A stretch of 64,000 nucleotides of DNA from Pusillimonas sp. T7-7 (GCF_000209655.1 NC_015458.1:1922001-1986000); one strand, 5' to 3'; positions 52,729-61,610 are shown, counted from the first letter of the stretch. A program made the numbers and translations. The notes: generated by a model from the sequence alone, not told the origin.

Positions 52729-54257
52729 GGCTGCCCTCCCGCTGCCGCATCCTCGGCAGCAAACTTGCCACGCAGAAAGCGTGCCGGGGAAATCGTCAGA
52801 TTGCGCAACCAAATGTCTTCCGATGCAGCCTGCGCCACAGGCACCTTGACCATCTTTCCGGTTTGCGCAGTCTTATCATTAATGGAACGATCGGGAGGCT
52901 CAGCCTGCTCTCCTTGCTCCTCCTGGCTCATGGCATCAAGCAACCTTGACACAACATCGCGATTGAATACCGCCGGCTTCCATGCCGGCCTTAACGACAA
53001 GGCCTGGTCGTAGGCGGCCAGCGCAGCATCATATTGCCTTAGATGTACCTGGGTGTTCCCAACGTAAAAGTAGCCTTCGGCTGTTTGCACAAGGGCAAAC
53101 GCCGCCAATGCGGTCTCATAGTCGCCGGCTTCGTAGGCGGCTCGTCCTTTCCAGTATGGGTCGCGAAAGTGTTGCACGGCATCGTCATAACGGCCATGTT
53201 CAAACGCCATTCGCCCCTGCTGATCGGGAGTCAGGAATGCATTTTCGAGCGTACCCGCGTATGCATCCGGCGGCTGTACCAGCATCACCGTTGCCAGCAG
53301 ACACGCCGTCCATGCAATATTCCAGCCACGACGAACAGTCAGCAACACCAATAGCGCCAGCGGCCAGCACAACCAATAACCCGCATCCTTCCAGTGAATG
53401 GAACCGGATTGAGCATCTTGTACCGTGCGGAAATGTTGTTGCGCATGTAGCACGATCCAGTCCAGATCATCATCGGAATTACCGGTCAAGCTACCGAGTG
53501 ATGCACCAGCAGCCTTTGTCAGGCCGCGCAAGGCTGAGGCGTCAATACCCGCCTGGGCGTCATTGGCATGCCCTACCACCATAATTAGTATCTGCATGTC
53601 GCGTGCGGCCTGCGCCCGTTCTTGCACAGCATCCAGCTGTTGCCCGGCGGCCCCATCGGTCATGAGCAACAAGGTACCACCCACCCGCTCCGCTGCCAGC
53701 ATGCTTGCGCCCAGCTCAATCGCGCCTGCTGCGTCTCGTCCCGGATGCTCGATCAGATCAGTGGATAAGGCCTGAATGAAGAGGTCCAACAGATTGAGAT
53801 CATCGGTGGGCGGCAATACCAGATGGCTGCTGCCTGAATAGGCAATCAGTCCGGTTTTCGCGCCCGTACGACGCACAGCAAGGTCGCGCAGCGTATGCTT
53901 GGCCGCTTCCAGCCTTGTAGGCGGCACATCGGCGCCGTCCATCGAGGCAGATAAATCTACAGCCACAATCAACGGCGCCACGTTATCCAGAAATGTCGGT
54001 TCATCACGCTGCCAGGCTGGCCCGGCGGCCGCGATTGCTCCCACAGCCAGAATCAGCGCCAACAGATCTATCGGCCTCGGACCACGGCTGCCATGCACGT
54101 GCACTGTTAAATAGGGCAGCAAGGCCGGTGCGATCCGGCTGTCTCGCCCATACGCTCCACGTTCTCCGCGCCGAGCCCACCACAGCCATCCCGCCGGGAA
54201 CACCCCAAGCAGCCACCACGGACGTATGAAATGAAAAGCGCTCAGATCGAATTCCAT
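52725..54257 (-). CDS. BatB/BatC-like VWA and TPR fusion protein
   Basis: A 510-residue membrane protein joining BatB and BatC functions. Two N-terminal helices flank a short loop, and a von Willebrand A domain follows with the metal site VDLSASMDG near residue 100. A further helix lies near 310, then TPR repeats (GRAAYEAGDYETALAAF, YDAALAAYDQALSLRPAWKP) end the protein. VWA domains hold protein partners through a divalent metal. It overlaps batA and batD, so the module is translated as a unit. Confidence 0.85.
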   Translation of the reverse strand: MEFDLSAFHFIRPWWLLGVFPAGWLWWARRGERGAYGRDSRIAPALLPYLTVHVHGSRGPRPIDLLALILAVGAIAAAGPAWQRDEPTFLDNVAPLIVAVDLSASMDGADVPPTRLEAAKHTLRDLAVRRTGAKTGLIAYSGSSHLVLPPTDDLNLLDLFIQALSTDLIEHPGRDAAGAIELGASMLAAERVGGTLLLMTDGAAGQQLDAVQERAQAARDMQILIMVVGHANDAQAGIDASALRGLTKAAGASLGSLTGNSDDDLDWIVLHAQQHFRTVQDAQSGSIHWKDAGYWLCWPLALLVLLTVRRGWNIAWTACLLATVMLVQPPDAYAGTLENAFLTPDQQGRMAFEHGRYDDAVQHFRDPYWKGRAAYEAGDYETALAAFALVQTAEGYFYVGNTQVHLRQYDAALAAYDQALSLRPAWKPAVFNRDVVSRLLDAMSQEEQGEQAEPPDRSINDKTAQTGKMVKVPVAQAASEDIWLRNLTISPARFLRGKFAAEDAAAGGQP

Positions 54258-55270
54258 GCGCCCTCCTTCGTGTCCAATTTATTTGCCGAGCTGGCGGGAC
54301 GGCGGCCACGCCAGGACATCAGCACAGCCAGGCCATGCCAAAGCAACAACAGGCACAGCGCCAGACCTAGCGGTACCCAGAAGAAATCCTGCTTGGGCTG
54401 ATGCCGCAATGTTTTGACTTCCCGTGGCGTGATGCGATCCAGTGTGGCATAGACATCGTGCAGTGCGGCGCCGTCTTGTGCCTGGAAAAACTGCCCTCCG
54501 GAGGCGCTCGAGATGCCACGTAAAGTATCGAAATCGACTTGGTCGTCTCCGCTTGCCGTCGGACTGCCAATGCCGATCGTGTGTACAGTGACATGATGCT
54601 GCGCAGCCAAATTTGCCGCCCGCAGGGGCGGCACAGCGCTACCCGTATCATTGCCATCAGTCAGCAGAATAAGGACCTTGTCGCGCTCTTGCGCGGAATC
54701 CAGCATACGGATGCCCATGCCGATCGCATCGCCAATAGCCGTGTTGGGACCCGCCATGCCGACGGCGGTATGGTCGAGCAGCAGCCGCAAAGACTTATGA
54801 TCCCGCGTCAGGGGCGCTTGAGGAAAGGCGCCCGTGCCGAACACGATAAGCCCCAGCCGGTCGTCAGTGCGCTTGTCGATGAAATCGGCCACAACGGCCT
54901 TGACTACGGTCCAACGCGACACCTGCCGGTCCTGTGCGTCGCGGAAATCCTGACTATCCATCGATTGCGAGATATCCAGGGCAAGCAGGATGTCGCGCAC
55001 AGGTTCCGTATGCGTCAGTGGCGGTTCTACCCATTGCGGACGAGCCAGTGTAACGACCAGCAGCAGCCAAACAACAATATTGAGCCATCGCTGCATGCCA
55101 CCGATAGGTGCTGCGGGACGCGAAGGAGATTTCCCCGTGAGCTGCGCCATGGTGTCAAAAAACGGCAAACGCAACGCCTTCCTGCCCTGCATATAGGGAG
55201 GCAGCCAGTAATAGACCACCAGCGCCAGTGGCGCAGCAGCCAGCACCCAAACGTACTCAAGCCGCCACAT
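54242..55270 (-). CDS. batA: BatA-like VWA-domain membrane protein
   Basis: A 342-residue protein with two N-terminal helices (about 5-22 and 60-78), a VWA domain with the MIDAS motif ALDISQSMDS near residue 105 and further metal residues in GPNTAIGDAIG and LLTDGNDTG, and a last helix (about 300-320). It is the classical BatA layout. The ATG at 55270 (MWRLEYV) overlaps the DUF4381 stop by 14 bases; an earlier start at 55303 is rejected. Confidence 0.87.
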   Translation of the reverse strand: MWRLEYVWVLAAAPLALVVYYWLPPYMQGRKALRLPFFDTMAQLTGKSPSRPAAPIGGMQRWLNIVVWLLLVVTLARPQWVEPPLTHTEPVRDILLALDISQSMDSQDFRDAQDRQVSRWTVVKAVVADFIDKRTDDRLGLIVFGTGAFPQAPLTRDHKSLRLLLDHTAVGMAGPNTAIGDAIGMGIRMLDSAQERDKVLILLTDGNDTGSAVPPLRAANLAAQHHVTVHTIGIGSPTASGDDQVDFDTLRGISSASGGQFFQAQDGAALHDVYATLDRITPREVKTLRHQPKQDFFWVPLGLALCLLLLWHGLAVLMSWRGRRPASSANKLDTKEGAWNSI

Positions 55271-55760
55271 GATGATGCTCCATCCACCGGCGACTGGCTG
55301 CAATCAGCCGCTGCAGTGCTGTGGGGTCCAGCGAGCAAACCGCTTCGTCTGGACCGTAGGCTAGTGTTGTCAGCAAGCGTGTGCTGCCATCGGGAAACGA
55401 CGCAGACTTGGCGCTGCGGCTCAAGTATGCCAACCAGGCATCGCCCCCCATCACACCGACCTGCGCTGATCGATCTTGATTCTGGGCTGCCAGCGCAGCA
55501 CGCTTGAGCAACCCCGGTAATTCGCGCGCCGCAAGCGGGTTGCCAACAACAGAGTCTATCAAGGCATCCAGCTCTACCAGCGCCTGACGCCTGTATAGAT
55601 TGCGGCGATGGCGCCGCCAATATGCTGCAGCAGCCAAGATGCAAGCTGCAAGCAGTAATCCGGCCACAACAAGCCAGCCCCAGGTTTGAGGCCAATACGA
55701 TATGGGAGCCGGCAGAGGCAGCTCGCGCAGTTGATCCAGACCGGGCAGAGTGTCGCTCAT
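55257..55760 (-). CDS. DUF4381 membrane protein of the Bat module
   Basis: A 167-residue protein with one N-terminal membrane helix (about residues 27-48) and a cytoplasmic helical domain (RQALVELDALID near residue 60). DUF4381 proteins sit between DUF58 and BatA genes in MoxR operons across Proteobacteria, as here, and probably help assemble the VWA complex; no activity is known. It overlaps the DUF58 gene by 4 bases. Confidence 0.8.
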   Translation of the reverse strand: MSDTLPGLDQLRELPLPAPISYWPQTWGWLVVAGLLLAACILAAAAYWRRHRRNLYRRQALVELDALIDSVVGNPLAARELPGLLKRAALAAQNQDRSAQVGVMGGDAWLAYLSRSAKSASFPDGSTRLLTTLAYGPDEAVCSLDPTALQRLIAASRRWMEHHHVAA

Positions 55761-56698
55761 GGCCGCGCTCCAGCCTGTTGCTTGCCAAGCTCTCGCCGCA
55801 ATTGCACGAGTTCATCATCAACCGTATTGATGGACAGCAGAGGTACACGACTGAGCCGCAGCAGATCGGCCACTTGACGCAGACGGGCACTAAAGAAATC
55901 GGCCAGCGGCTGACGCTCACGTTGCCTTCCAACGGCGATTTCAAGCTGTAGCTCACCCTGTGTAACCACCACCCGACCGTGCTTCGGCAGATTCTGTGCC
56001 ATCGGGTCGTATACCAGGACGGCGACTACGTCGTTATGCGCGGCAAGCAGCCTCAGTAAACGGAGGGTATCGTCGTCAGCGCCAGCGAAATCACTGATTA
56101 TGCAAACCAGGCAGTCGTGCGGTGCATGCTTCAATGTGCCGCGCAATGCAGCATTGAGCACAGGCGCTGCAGGATTTTCCGGATACTGAGCTGACAGCGC
56201 AGCGTTAACACGCACTACTTCGGCCAGCAAGGCCCGTACTTGATCACGGCTGCGTAAAGGCTTGATTGCCTGGACGCCCTCATCGCTGAAGACCAGACCG
56301 CCCACACGATCACCAGCGCGATAGGCCATCCAGGCCGCCAGGGCAGCCAAACGCGCAGCCACGGCAGATTTGAAAAAGCGCACCGAACCGAAAAACATGG
56401 TCATGCGCTGATCCACCACAACCATTGTCGGACGATCACGCTCTTCGGTGTACGACCGCACATACGCTTTGCCGTAGCGCAGTGATGCCCGGGGATCCAG
56501 TTGCCGCAGGTCATCGCCCGCCACATAGCGCCGCAACTCTGAAAAATCCAGACCACGCCCTCTTAACCGCGACCCATGCTGCCCCGCCAGCACGCTACCT
56601 AATGGTTGGCGGGCGATAAATGACAAGCCGCTCACGGCGGCCTCCAGCGCCATCAATTCAGAAAGCGGGGGATAGACGGGGTGAGAAGTGCGTGCCAT
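55757..56698 (-). CDS. DUF58 VWA-like protein
   Basis: A 313-residue cytoplasmic protein of the DUF58 family with the signature RGLDFSELRRYVAGDDLR near residue 50, DPRASLRYGKAYVRSY, and a divergent VWA fold (VVVDQRMTMFF). DUF58 proteins are regular partners of MoxR ATPases and may act as adaptors. It starts 8 bases after the MoxR stop and overlaps the DUF4381 gene. Confidence 0.87.
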   Translation of the reverse strand: MARTSHPVYPPLSELMALEAAVSGLSFIARQPLGSVLAGQHGSRLRGRGLDFSELRRYVAGDDLRQLDPRASLRYGKAYVRSYTEERDRPTMVVVDQRMTMFFGSVRFFKSAVAARLAALAAWMAYRAGDRVGGLVFSDEGVQAIKPLRSRDQVRALLAEVVRVNAALSAQYPENPAAPVLNAALRGTLKHAPHDCLVCIISDFAGADDDTLRLLRLLAAHNDVVAVLVYDPMAQNLPKHGRVVVTQGELQLEIAVGRQRERQPLADFFSARLRQVADLLRLSRVPLLSINTVDDELVQLRRELGKQQAGARP

Positions 56699-56706
56699 TG
56701 CTACTC

Positions 56707-57681
56707 CTATGCTGGCACCGCGACCGTATCCAGCAAACGGTCGATAATCTGTTCAGAGTTGACGCCATCGGCCACGGCATCGTACGACAAATGCAGCCTG
56801 TGGCGCAGTACGGCGTGCGCAACAGCACGCACATCGTCAGGCGCAGTAAAGTCGGCGCCCGCCAGCCAGGCATGCACACGTGCTGCGCGGTCAAGTGCAA
56901 TAGCCCCACGCGGACTCGCGCCAATCTGTATCCAATGTCCCAAGTCAGTGTCGAATTCAGCAGGTCTGCGGGTGGCATTGACCAGATCCACAATGTATCT
57001 ATCAACAGCTGGTGCTACATGCAAGACAGCCGCCTCTGCCCGGCAGGCAAAGAGTGCTTCCTGTGAAAGCCGCGTGGCAATGACATCCTTAGCCGATGCT
57101 CCGCCGCGTAGCATGGCCAGCATAGCTATCTCGTCGTCGGCATCGAGATAGCCCAGGCGTATTTTCATAAAAAAACGATCCATCTGCGCTTCGGGCAATG
57201 GATAAGTGCCCTCTTGCTCTATAGGATTTTGGGTGGCCAGCACCATAAAGAGTTCGGGCATGGGCCGGGTAACTCCGCCTACCGTAATTTGCCTTTCTTC
57301 CATAGCCTCAAGCAAGGCCGACTGCACTTTCGCGGGAGCGCGATTGATTTCGTCCGCCAGGATAAGGTTGCCGAATAGAGGCCCCTGTTGGAACTCGATA
57401 CGATGACGCCCTTCGGCATCCTGTTGCAGGACCTCTGCGCCGGTGATATCCGAAGGCAGTAAATCGGGAGTGAACTGGATACGGCTCATCGTTGCTTCCA
57501 TGTGCGAAGCCAAAGCTTTGACCGTACGTGTTTTGGCAAGACCGGGCAAACTTTCCAGCAGGACATGGCCATCAGCGAGCAGAGCGATCAGCACATTGCG
57601 GATGACCTCTGATTGACCCAAGACCTCGGCTGCAATCGCCCGTTCCAACGCCAGAATATCGTCACGACTTGCCATATCCAT
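56707..57681 (-). CDS. MoxR-family AAA+ ATPase
   Basis: A 324-residue AAA+ chaperone-like ATPase. The P-loop is ESLPGLAKTRTVK near residue 48, Walker B is LILADEINRAP, and NPIEQEGTYPLPEAQMDRF holds sensor and arginine-finger residues. MoxR proteins remodel or activate partner proteins, often inserting cofactors, with VWA proteins as adaptors. It is first of the Bat module. The start may be 57681 or 57675 (MASRDDIL). It lies 55 bases after the FGE gene. Confidence 0.9.
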   Translation of the reverse strand: MDMASRDDILALERAIAAEVLGQSEVIRNVLIALLADGHVLLESLPGLAKTRTVKALASHMEATMSRIQFTPDLLPSDITGAEVLQQDAEGRHRIEFQQGPLFGNLILADEINRAPAKVQSALLEAMEERQITVGGVTRPMPELFMVLATQNPIEQEGTYPLPEAQMDRFFMKIRLGYLDADDEIAMLAMLRGGASAKDVIATRLSQEALFACRAEAAVLHVAPAVDRYIVDLVNATRRPAEFDTDLGHWIQIGASPRGAIALDRAARVHAWLAGADFTAPDDVRAVAHAVLRHRLHLSYDAVADGVNSEQIIDRLLDTVAVPA

Positions 57682-57736
57682 CCTTCATGAGCTTTGTCTT
57701 GCAGGCGACGGATCCCCACGACCGCCGCCCCTGACC

Positions 57737-58882
57737 TCAGCGACTGGCAATAGTGTTCTTGCGAGCCTGGGCCAACTTCCATTGTTCGGTTGACATTACC
57801 GTGCGGAACCCCAAATGCGACATGCTATTGAGCGGATCCGTACCTCGCCGTGCACTGGTCCGGTAACTGATGCAATAGGTGTCACTGCACAGAAATGAGC
57901 CTCCACGCGTCACCCGCTTGGGGGCAGATACGGGTACATTGCCATCATCGGGATCAAAGCTGTCAGCGGGGCCAGTTGGGTCGACCGGCATATTTTTTGA
58001 CTCTGCCTGGATGGTGAAGGCGTCAGCCCGATACCAGTCGGCAGTCCATTGCCACACGTTGCCCGCCATATCGAATAAACCATAGTCGTTGGCGGGAAAG
58101 CTGCCCACCGGTGTGGTTCCGACCTGGATTTTTTCGTCTTTGACGACAGGGAACGGCTGTTGCTGCTGGGTATCCCATATATTGGCCATGGGCTTGCCAT
58201 CAGGGCTGAGCTCGTTGCCCCAACTATACGTGGCTTGCTCAAGCCCTCCGCGTGCTGCGTATTCCCACTCAGCCTCAGTGGGCAGGCGTTTTCCCGCCCA
58301 TTTGGCATACGCTTGCGCGTCTTTATAAGAAACCTGGACGACCGGGTGGTCATCTTTGCCTTGAATACTGCTGCCCGGGCCTTGCGGATGACGCCAATTA
58401 GCGCCGGGGATGAAGCGCCACCAGCGGGAGTAGTCGCGTAGCGAAACCTCTGATGCCGTGCCAGTGAACACCATGGCGCCTGGTACGAGCAAGCTGTCGT
58501 CCGGGCGAGGAGTGCCAGGCGGCAACTGGGGTTTAAGGTCTTCCCAAAGGGGTTTCTGCTCAGCCGTCGTGACATAGCCCGTTGCTTCTACAAAACGACG
58601 GAACTCGGCGTTCGTGACGTCGTGGACATCCATCCAGAAACCACTGACACGTATTTGATGTGCCGGCCGCTCGTTGGGTTGCGAAAGCTTATGGCTGTTA
58701 CCCATAAGAAATTCGTCGCCGGGGACCCAGGCCATGTTGGCCGGACCGTTCTTTCCATCCCCGAGTTTGACTGTGGGTGCGGATGAGCCGGAAGCCGATG
58801 AGTAGGCAACATATGTGCCTACTGCCCCCGCTGAGGCAAGAATCGCAATCACCGATAAAATGATCTTTGCATGCTGCTTCAC
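57737..58882 (-). CDS. Exported formylglycine-generating enzyme family protein
   Basis: A 381-residue sulfatase-modifying factor. An N-terminal signal or anchor (residues 5-28) precedes an FGE-sulfatase domain (MAWVPGDEFLMGN onward). The catalytic cysteine pair is kept: RGGSFLCSDTYCISYR near residue 340, matching the Cys336/Cys341 pattern of FGE, which binds Cu(I) and oxidises sulfatase cysteine with O2. Other family blocks LPTEAEWEYAARGG and DMAGNVWQWTADW are clear. It heads the MoxR-Bat-HAD-sulfatase series and is apparently active outside the cytoplasm. Confidence 0.88.
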   Translation of the reverse strand: MKQHAKIILSVIAILASAGAVGTYVAYSSASGSSAPTVKLGDGKNGPANMAWVPGDEFLMGNSHKLSQPNERPAHQIRVSGFWMDVHDVTNAEFRRFVEATGYVTTAEQKPLWEDLKPQLPPGTPRPDDSLLVPGAMVFTGTASEVSLRDYSRWWRFIPGANWRHPQGPGSSIQGKDDHPVVQVSYKDAQAYAKWAGKRLPTEAEWEYAARGGLEQATYSWGNELSPDGKPMANIWDTQQQQPFPVVKDEKIQVGTTPVGSFPANDYGLFDMAGNVWQWTADWYRADAFTIQAESKNMPVDPTGPADSFDPDDGNVPVSAPKRVTRGGSFLCSDTYCISYRTSARRGTDPLNSMSHLGFRTVMSTEQWKLAQARKNTIASR

Positions 58883-59002
58883 GTTGCCACCTCTTACCTT
58901 GTGTCAATATGGCGTCTTTGAATGACGCGGAGATATCATGAGCCATCTCGTTGCAGCCCTTAACACAACTGAATCAAAGCGTACTTCCAATCAAAGCAAG
59001 GC

Positions 59003-59020
59003 ACTATCCAAAAAGCGAAA
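59003..59020. promoter_or_regulatory. 18-bp repeat upstream of the FGE gene (putative AraC operator)
   Basis: ACTATCCAAAAAGCGAAA is repeated exactly at 60598-60615 before the AraC gene. Read on the minus strand it contains CGC and GGATA five bases apart, like an AraC/XylS-type half-site. It lies 120 bases before the FGE start, with two GCTTTGATT repeats in between. Confidence 0.5.
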
Positions 59021-59151
59021 ACTTTAGGCATTCTTTCTATGTTGTTTCGGCCAAATGTTTGCAACATGTTTCCCCATGATTTCGTCCAAAAACGAATCGC
59101 CTCAACTTCCGCTTGTTTTCATAAAACTGCCATATGGAGCCTTGCAGCGAC

Positions 59152-60129
59152 TTAAAAAACAATCGCTGCTGTGGCCATGACCGTACTTGAACTATCCAGA
59201 CGACGCTTGCTGCTGATGGTTGGGGTCCAGCGCAAACTGAAGGACAGCGAACGGTTGTCTGCCAGCTTTCGGTCATAGGTTATGACCGGCCCCAGCACCC
59301 AGTCGCGCCCTCTGAATCCATCGAGTCTGTCCGCTGTTAGCCCCTCATCGTCGTCGAGCTGCTGCTGTGTACCCACAATAAGGCCCGCACCCACGCCGTT
59401 ACCAAACATCCTGCGCGCCATGATGTCTAGCCCGAATATGGGAGCATTGTGATAGTCAGTGGCTTTGTTGCGTGTGTAGAACTGCAGGGATGCCACAGCA
59501 TCAAGCTGTATCTTCTGCTTGGGAAAAATGCCGGTGTACGCCACTTGTGGCACAAAGGTCCAGTTGTTCAGGCTTGGGTTGGCCAATGAGTTTTCATCAT
59601 AAGAACCTGTGGGCGCCCAAATATTCAAGCTCAACGCCATGTGTTGTGTATCAGAGAAGTGGTAACCGGCAATAATGGGGCTGAAGTAAAGGTCGAACAG
59701 GTTGGAGGCCGTATCGCTTCTTGTGCCTCGGCGTCCTCGTGAGCCCGTAAGCGTTGCTTCAACCTTGGTCCAAATGTATGGAACAGTTACCGACGAAGCA
59801 AAATTCCAGCGTCCAGGGCCGGTATCCCAGACTCTCATAAAAGTGGCCAAAGTGAAAGCAACCTGGCCATCCAGTCCCAAGGTGGTATTGCCAGCGATAG
59901 GCACTTCGCGGCTGCCGCCTATCTTGCCATCCATATAAATTTGGCTCAGATTGACCAATGTAATGGGAGTAGGCGAAACGATACCGATATTGGGCTGAAC
60001 CGTTGTGCCGGTGATTTGGCGGCCAAGCCCGCCTTCCGTTGCTTGGCCAACGCCAGGCAGAACGACCAAAACAAAGCCCGCAGTGCACATGTAATGCCAC
60101 CAACGATTTCTAGAAAATTCGGTCATCAT
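59152..60129 (-). CDS. Outer-membrane channel-like protein, second member
   Basis: A 325-residue protein with a signal peptide (about residues 12-30, ending GQATE) and a beta-barrel-like body ending MATAAIVF. Family marks are those of phenol_MetA_deg-type proteins (GDxN-like strands, FSPIIAGYHFSD, LSLNIWAPTGSYDE). It is distantly related to 45207-46019. These proteins are presumed to let hydrophobic substrates cross the outer membrane. The start is the first or second Met (60129 or 60126). Its stop lies 269 bases upstream of the FGE gene, so it may have its own promoter. Confidence 0.75.
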   Translation of the reverse strand: MMTEFSRNRWWHYMCTAGFVLVVLPGVGQATEGGLGRQITGTTVQPNIGIVSPTPITLVNLSQIYMDGKIGGSREVPIAGNTTLGLDGQVAFTLATFMRVWDTGPGRWNFASSVTVPYIWTKVEATLTGSRGRRGTRSDTASNLFDLYFSPIIAGYHFSDTQHMALSLNIWAPTGSYDENSLANPSLNNWTFVPQVAYTGIFPKQKIQLDAVASLQFYTRNKATDYHNAPIFGLDIMARRMFGNGVGAGLIVGTQQQLDDDEGLTADRLDGFRGRDWVLGPVITYDRKLADNRSLSFSLRWTPTISSKRRLDSSSTVMATAAIVF

Positions 60130-60173
60130 GGCCTCTCCTTCGACACATATCAGCCGCTTGTGCGCAAAATCTT

Positions 60174-60446
60174 TTAACCTACGCGAAAGGGGCCTCGATC
60201 CTTTCCCTTGATCCAGTTCGGAGGCCGACCTATACCGTTCCAGGCCTGTCCGGTTTCGGGGTCTCGATAGCGCACCAGATCAGACAAGCCTGGGCCAAAC
60301 AATTGCTCTGGTCTGATTCCGTACTCTTTGATCTTCTGGCGCATGTCGGTCAAGACATCTCCCAGCTCTTGGCGACGCAATCGCTCAGCTTCTGCCTCGA
60401 GCAGATGTATCCGTGCCTTGACTTGTCGATAACTCTCCACCATCAC
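60174..60446 (-). CDS. H-NS family DNA-binding protein
   Basis: A 90-residue nucleoid protein of the short betaproteobacterial H-NS type. An N-terminal coiled coil (LLEAEAERLRRQELGDVL) is followed by the C-terminal DNA-binding motif YRDPETGQAWNGIGRPPNWI. It lies next to the most AT-rich stretch of the window (60447-60632), the type of DNA such proteins bind, so it may silence itself, the AraC gene or the cluster. The ribosome site is weak. Confidence 0.88.
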   Translation of the reverse strand: MMVESYRQVKARIHLLEAEAERLRRQELGDVLTDMRQKIKEYGIRPEQLFGPGLSDLVRYRDPETGQAWNGIGRPPNWIKGKDRGPFRVG

Positions 60447-60552
60447 TCAAGAGCCTCTGCATGGATTAAAAAAGGTAGTAATTAGAATCACTTTGATTTA
60501 AAAAGCAGTTATTAATGGTGCATAGTTTTAAAAAAGTAACGCTAATTTTTAT

Positions 60553-60580
60553 TTGACATTACCTAGTTATAAAAAATAGT
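60553..60580 (+). promoter_or_regulatory. Probable promoter of the AraC gene
   Basis: TTGACA at 60553-60558 and an AT-rich -10 around AATAGT (60575-60580) sit in the AT-rich gap before the AraC gene. Exact -10 placement is uncertain. Confidence 0.4.
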
Positions 60581-60597
60581 GCTAAATAAAAAAAGAA

Positions 60598-60615
60598 ACT
60601 ATCCAAAAAGCGAAA
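60598..60615. promoter_or_regulatory. 18-bp repeat upstream of the AraC gene (putative operator)
   Basis: This is an exact second copy of the 18-mer at 59003-59020, lying directly before the AAGGGA ribosome site of the AraC gene. Binding here would be expected to repress its own expression. Confidence 0.5.
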
Positions 60616-60632
60616 TGTAAGGGACCATTTCC

Positions 60633-61610
60633 ATGACATTGCAACCAATGTACATGCAACACACCTACGCAGGCCTGGAGCCATCGCAGGCATTCGATGT
60701 GGTTTATGGCGGAACCTTCGAACACCGCTTGATGTCCTCCAAGTGCGCAACCATGGAGCACCAGCGTCTATCTCTGGGCGATGTCAGGCTGGAAACGGGG
60801 CGCTACAATTTTCCCATCATTGCCCTAGGCGGTATGCCAAAGGATGCTTTTTCCATCGGCTTCATGGCAGAAGGGGCGGACGCAACCCGATACAACACCA
60901 CGGTGATCGGACGCGATGAAATACAAATTTACCCGCCCGGAGTTGAGCTCCTGTATCACGCTGCAGGACCTTCCCGCTGGGTCAATTTTGTTGTGCCCGA
61001 GGAGCGTCTTCAAGAGGCCGCAGTTGAGCATGGTGGACGGCATCTGGAACTGTCGCAACTTGCTCCCTACTCCATACGCCTACGTGCCGGCGGAAGGCGC
61101 TATTTGACATGTCTTGCCGACGATGCAATGGCTGTTGCACGACGCCTTCAACCTATCGGAGGGATGACGCCTGATTTAGCTGAAGCAGTGTTCCAGTCCC
61201 TTCTATGCAATTATGTAAACGCGCTACTCGATGCGTCATCAGTACGTAAACCGGAAAGATTGTCCACCGAACAACGGCATCATTATTTGATTGCCGCATG
61301 CGAGCGGCTGGTGCTTTCGGGCACAGAAGTTCATGTCGGACTCACTGAAATAGCCAAGCGCAGCGGGTACAGCTTGCGCTCGCTGGAATTAATCTTTCAT
61401 CATAGTGTTGGCATGACGCCTGGGCGGTGGTTTATGACCGCAAGGCTAAATGGCGCATTACGTGACTTGCTTGCAAGCGACCAAACAGCCACAGTTTCGG
61501 AAATTGCCATGAAATGGGGGTTTCACCATATGTCGCGATTTTCGCAATACTACCGCCAGGCTTTCGGGGAATCGCCACGCGATACCTTGCTGCGTTCTCG
61601 CATGCATTAA
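60633..61610 (+). CDS. AraC-family transcriptional regulator
   Basis: A 325-residue regulator with an N-terminal sensing region (residues 1-200) and a C-terminal double helix-turn-helix: LTEIAKRSGYSLRSLELIF near residue 240 and VSEIAMKWGFHHMSRFSQYY near residue 288, ending RQAFGESPRDTLLR. It is the only plus-strand regulator in the sulfatase region. An exact 18-bp repeat links its promoter and that of the FGE operon, so it is the likely regulator of the cluster. The inducer is unknown. The ATG has AAGGGA upstream. Confidence 0.87.
   Translation: MTLQPMYMQHTYAGLEPSQAFDVVYGGTFEHRLMSSKCATMEHQRLSLGDVRLETGRYNFPIIALGGMPKDAFSIGFMAEGADATRYNTTVIGRDEIQIYPPGVELLYHAAGPSRWVNFVVPEERLQEAAVEHGGRHLELSQLAPYSIRLRAGGRRYLTCLADDAMAVARRLQPIGGMTPDLAEAVFQSLLCNYVNALLDASSVRKPERLSTEQRHHYLIAACERLVLSGTEVHVGLTEIAKRSGYSLRSLELIFHHSVGMTPGRWFMTARLNGALRDLLASDQTATVSEIAMKWGFHHMSRFSQYYRQAFGESPRDTLLRSRMH

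Noticed and set aside
54539..55507. A 322-codon plus-strand frame
   Set aside because: It is antisense to batA and the DUF4381 gene in high-GC DNA; composition is His/Arg/Gln-rich as in shadow frames.
55027..55956. A 309-codon minus-strand frame
   Set aside because: It crosses three well-supported overlapping genes (DUF58, DUF4381, batA) in another frame and is Cys/Ser/Arg-rich without motifs.
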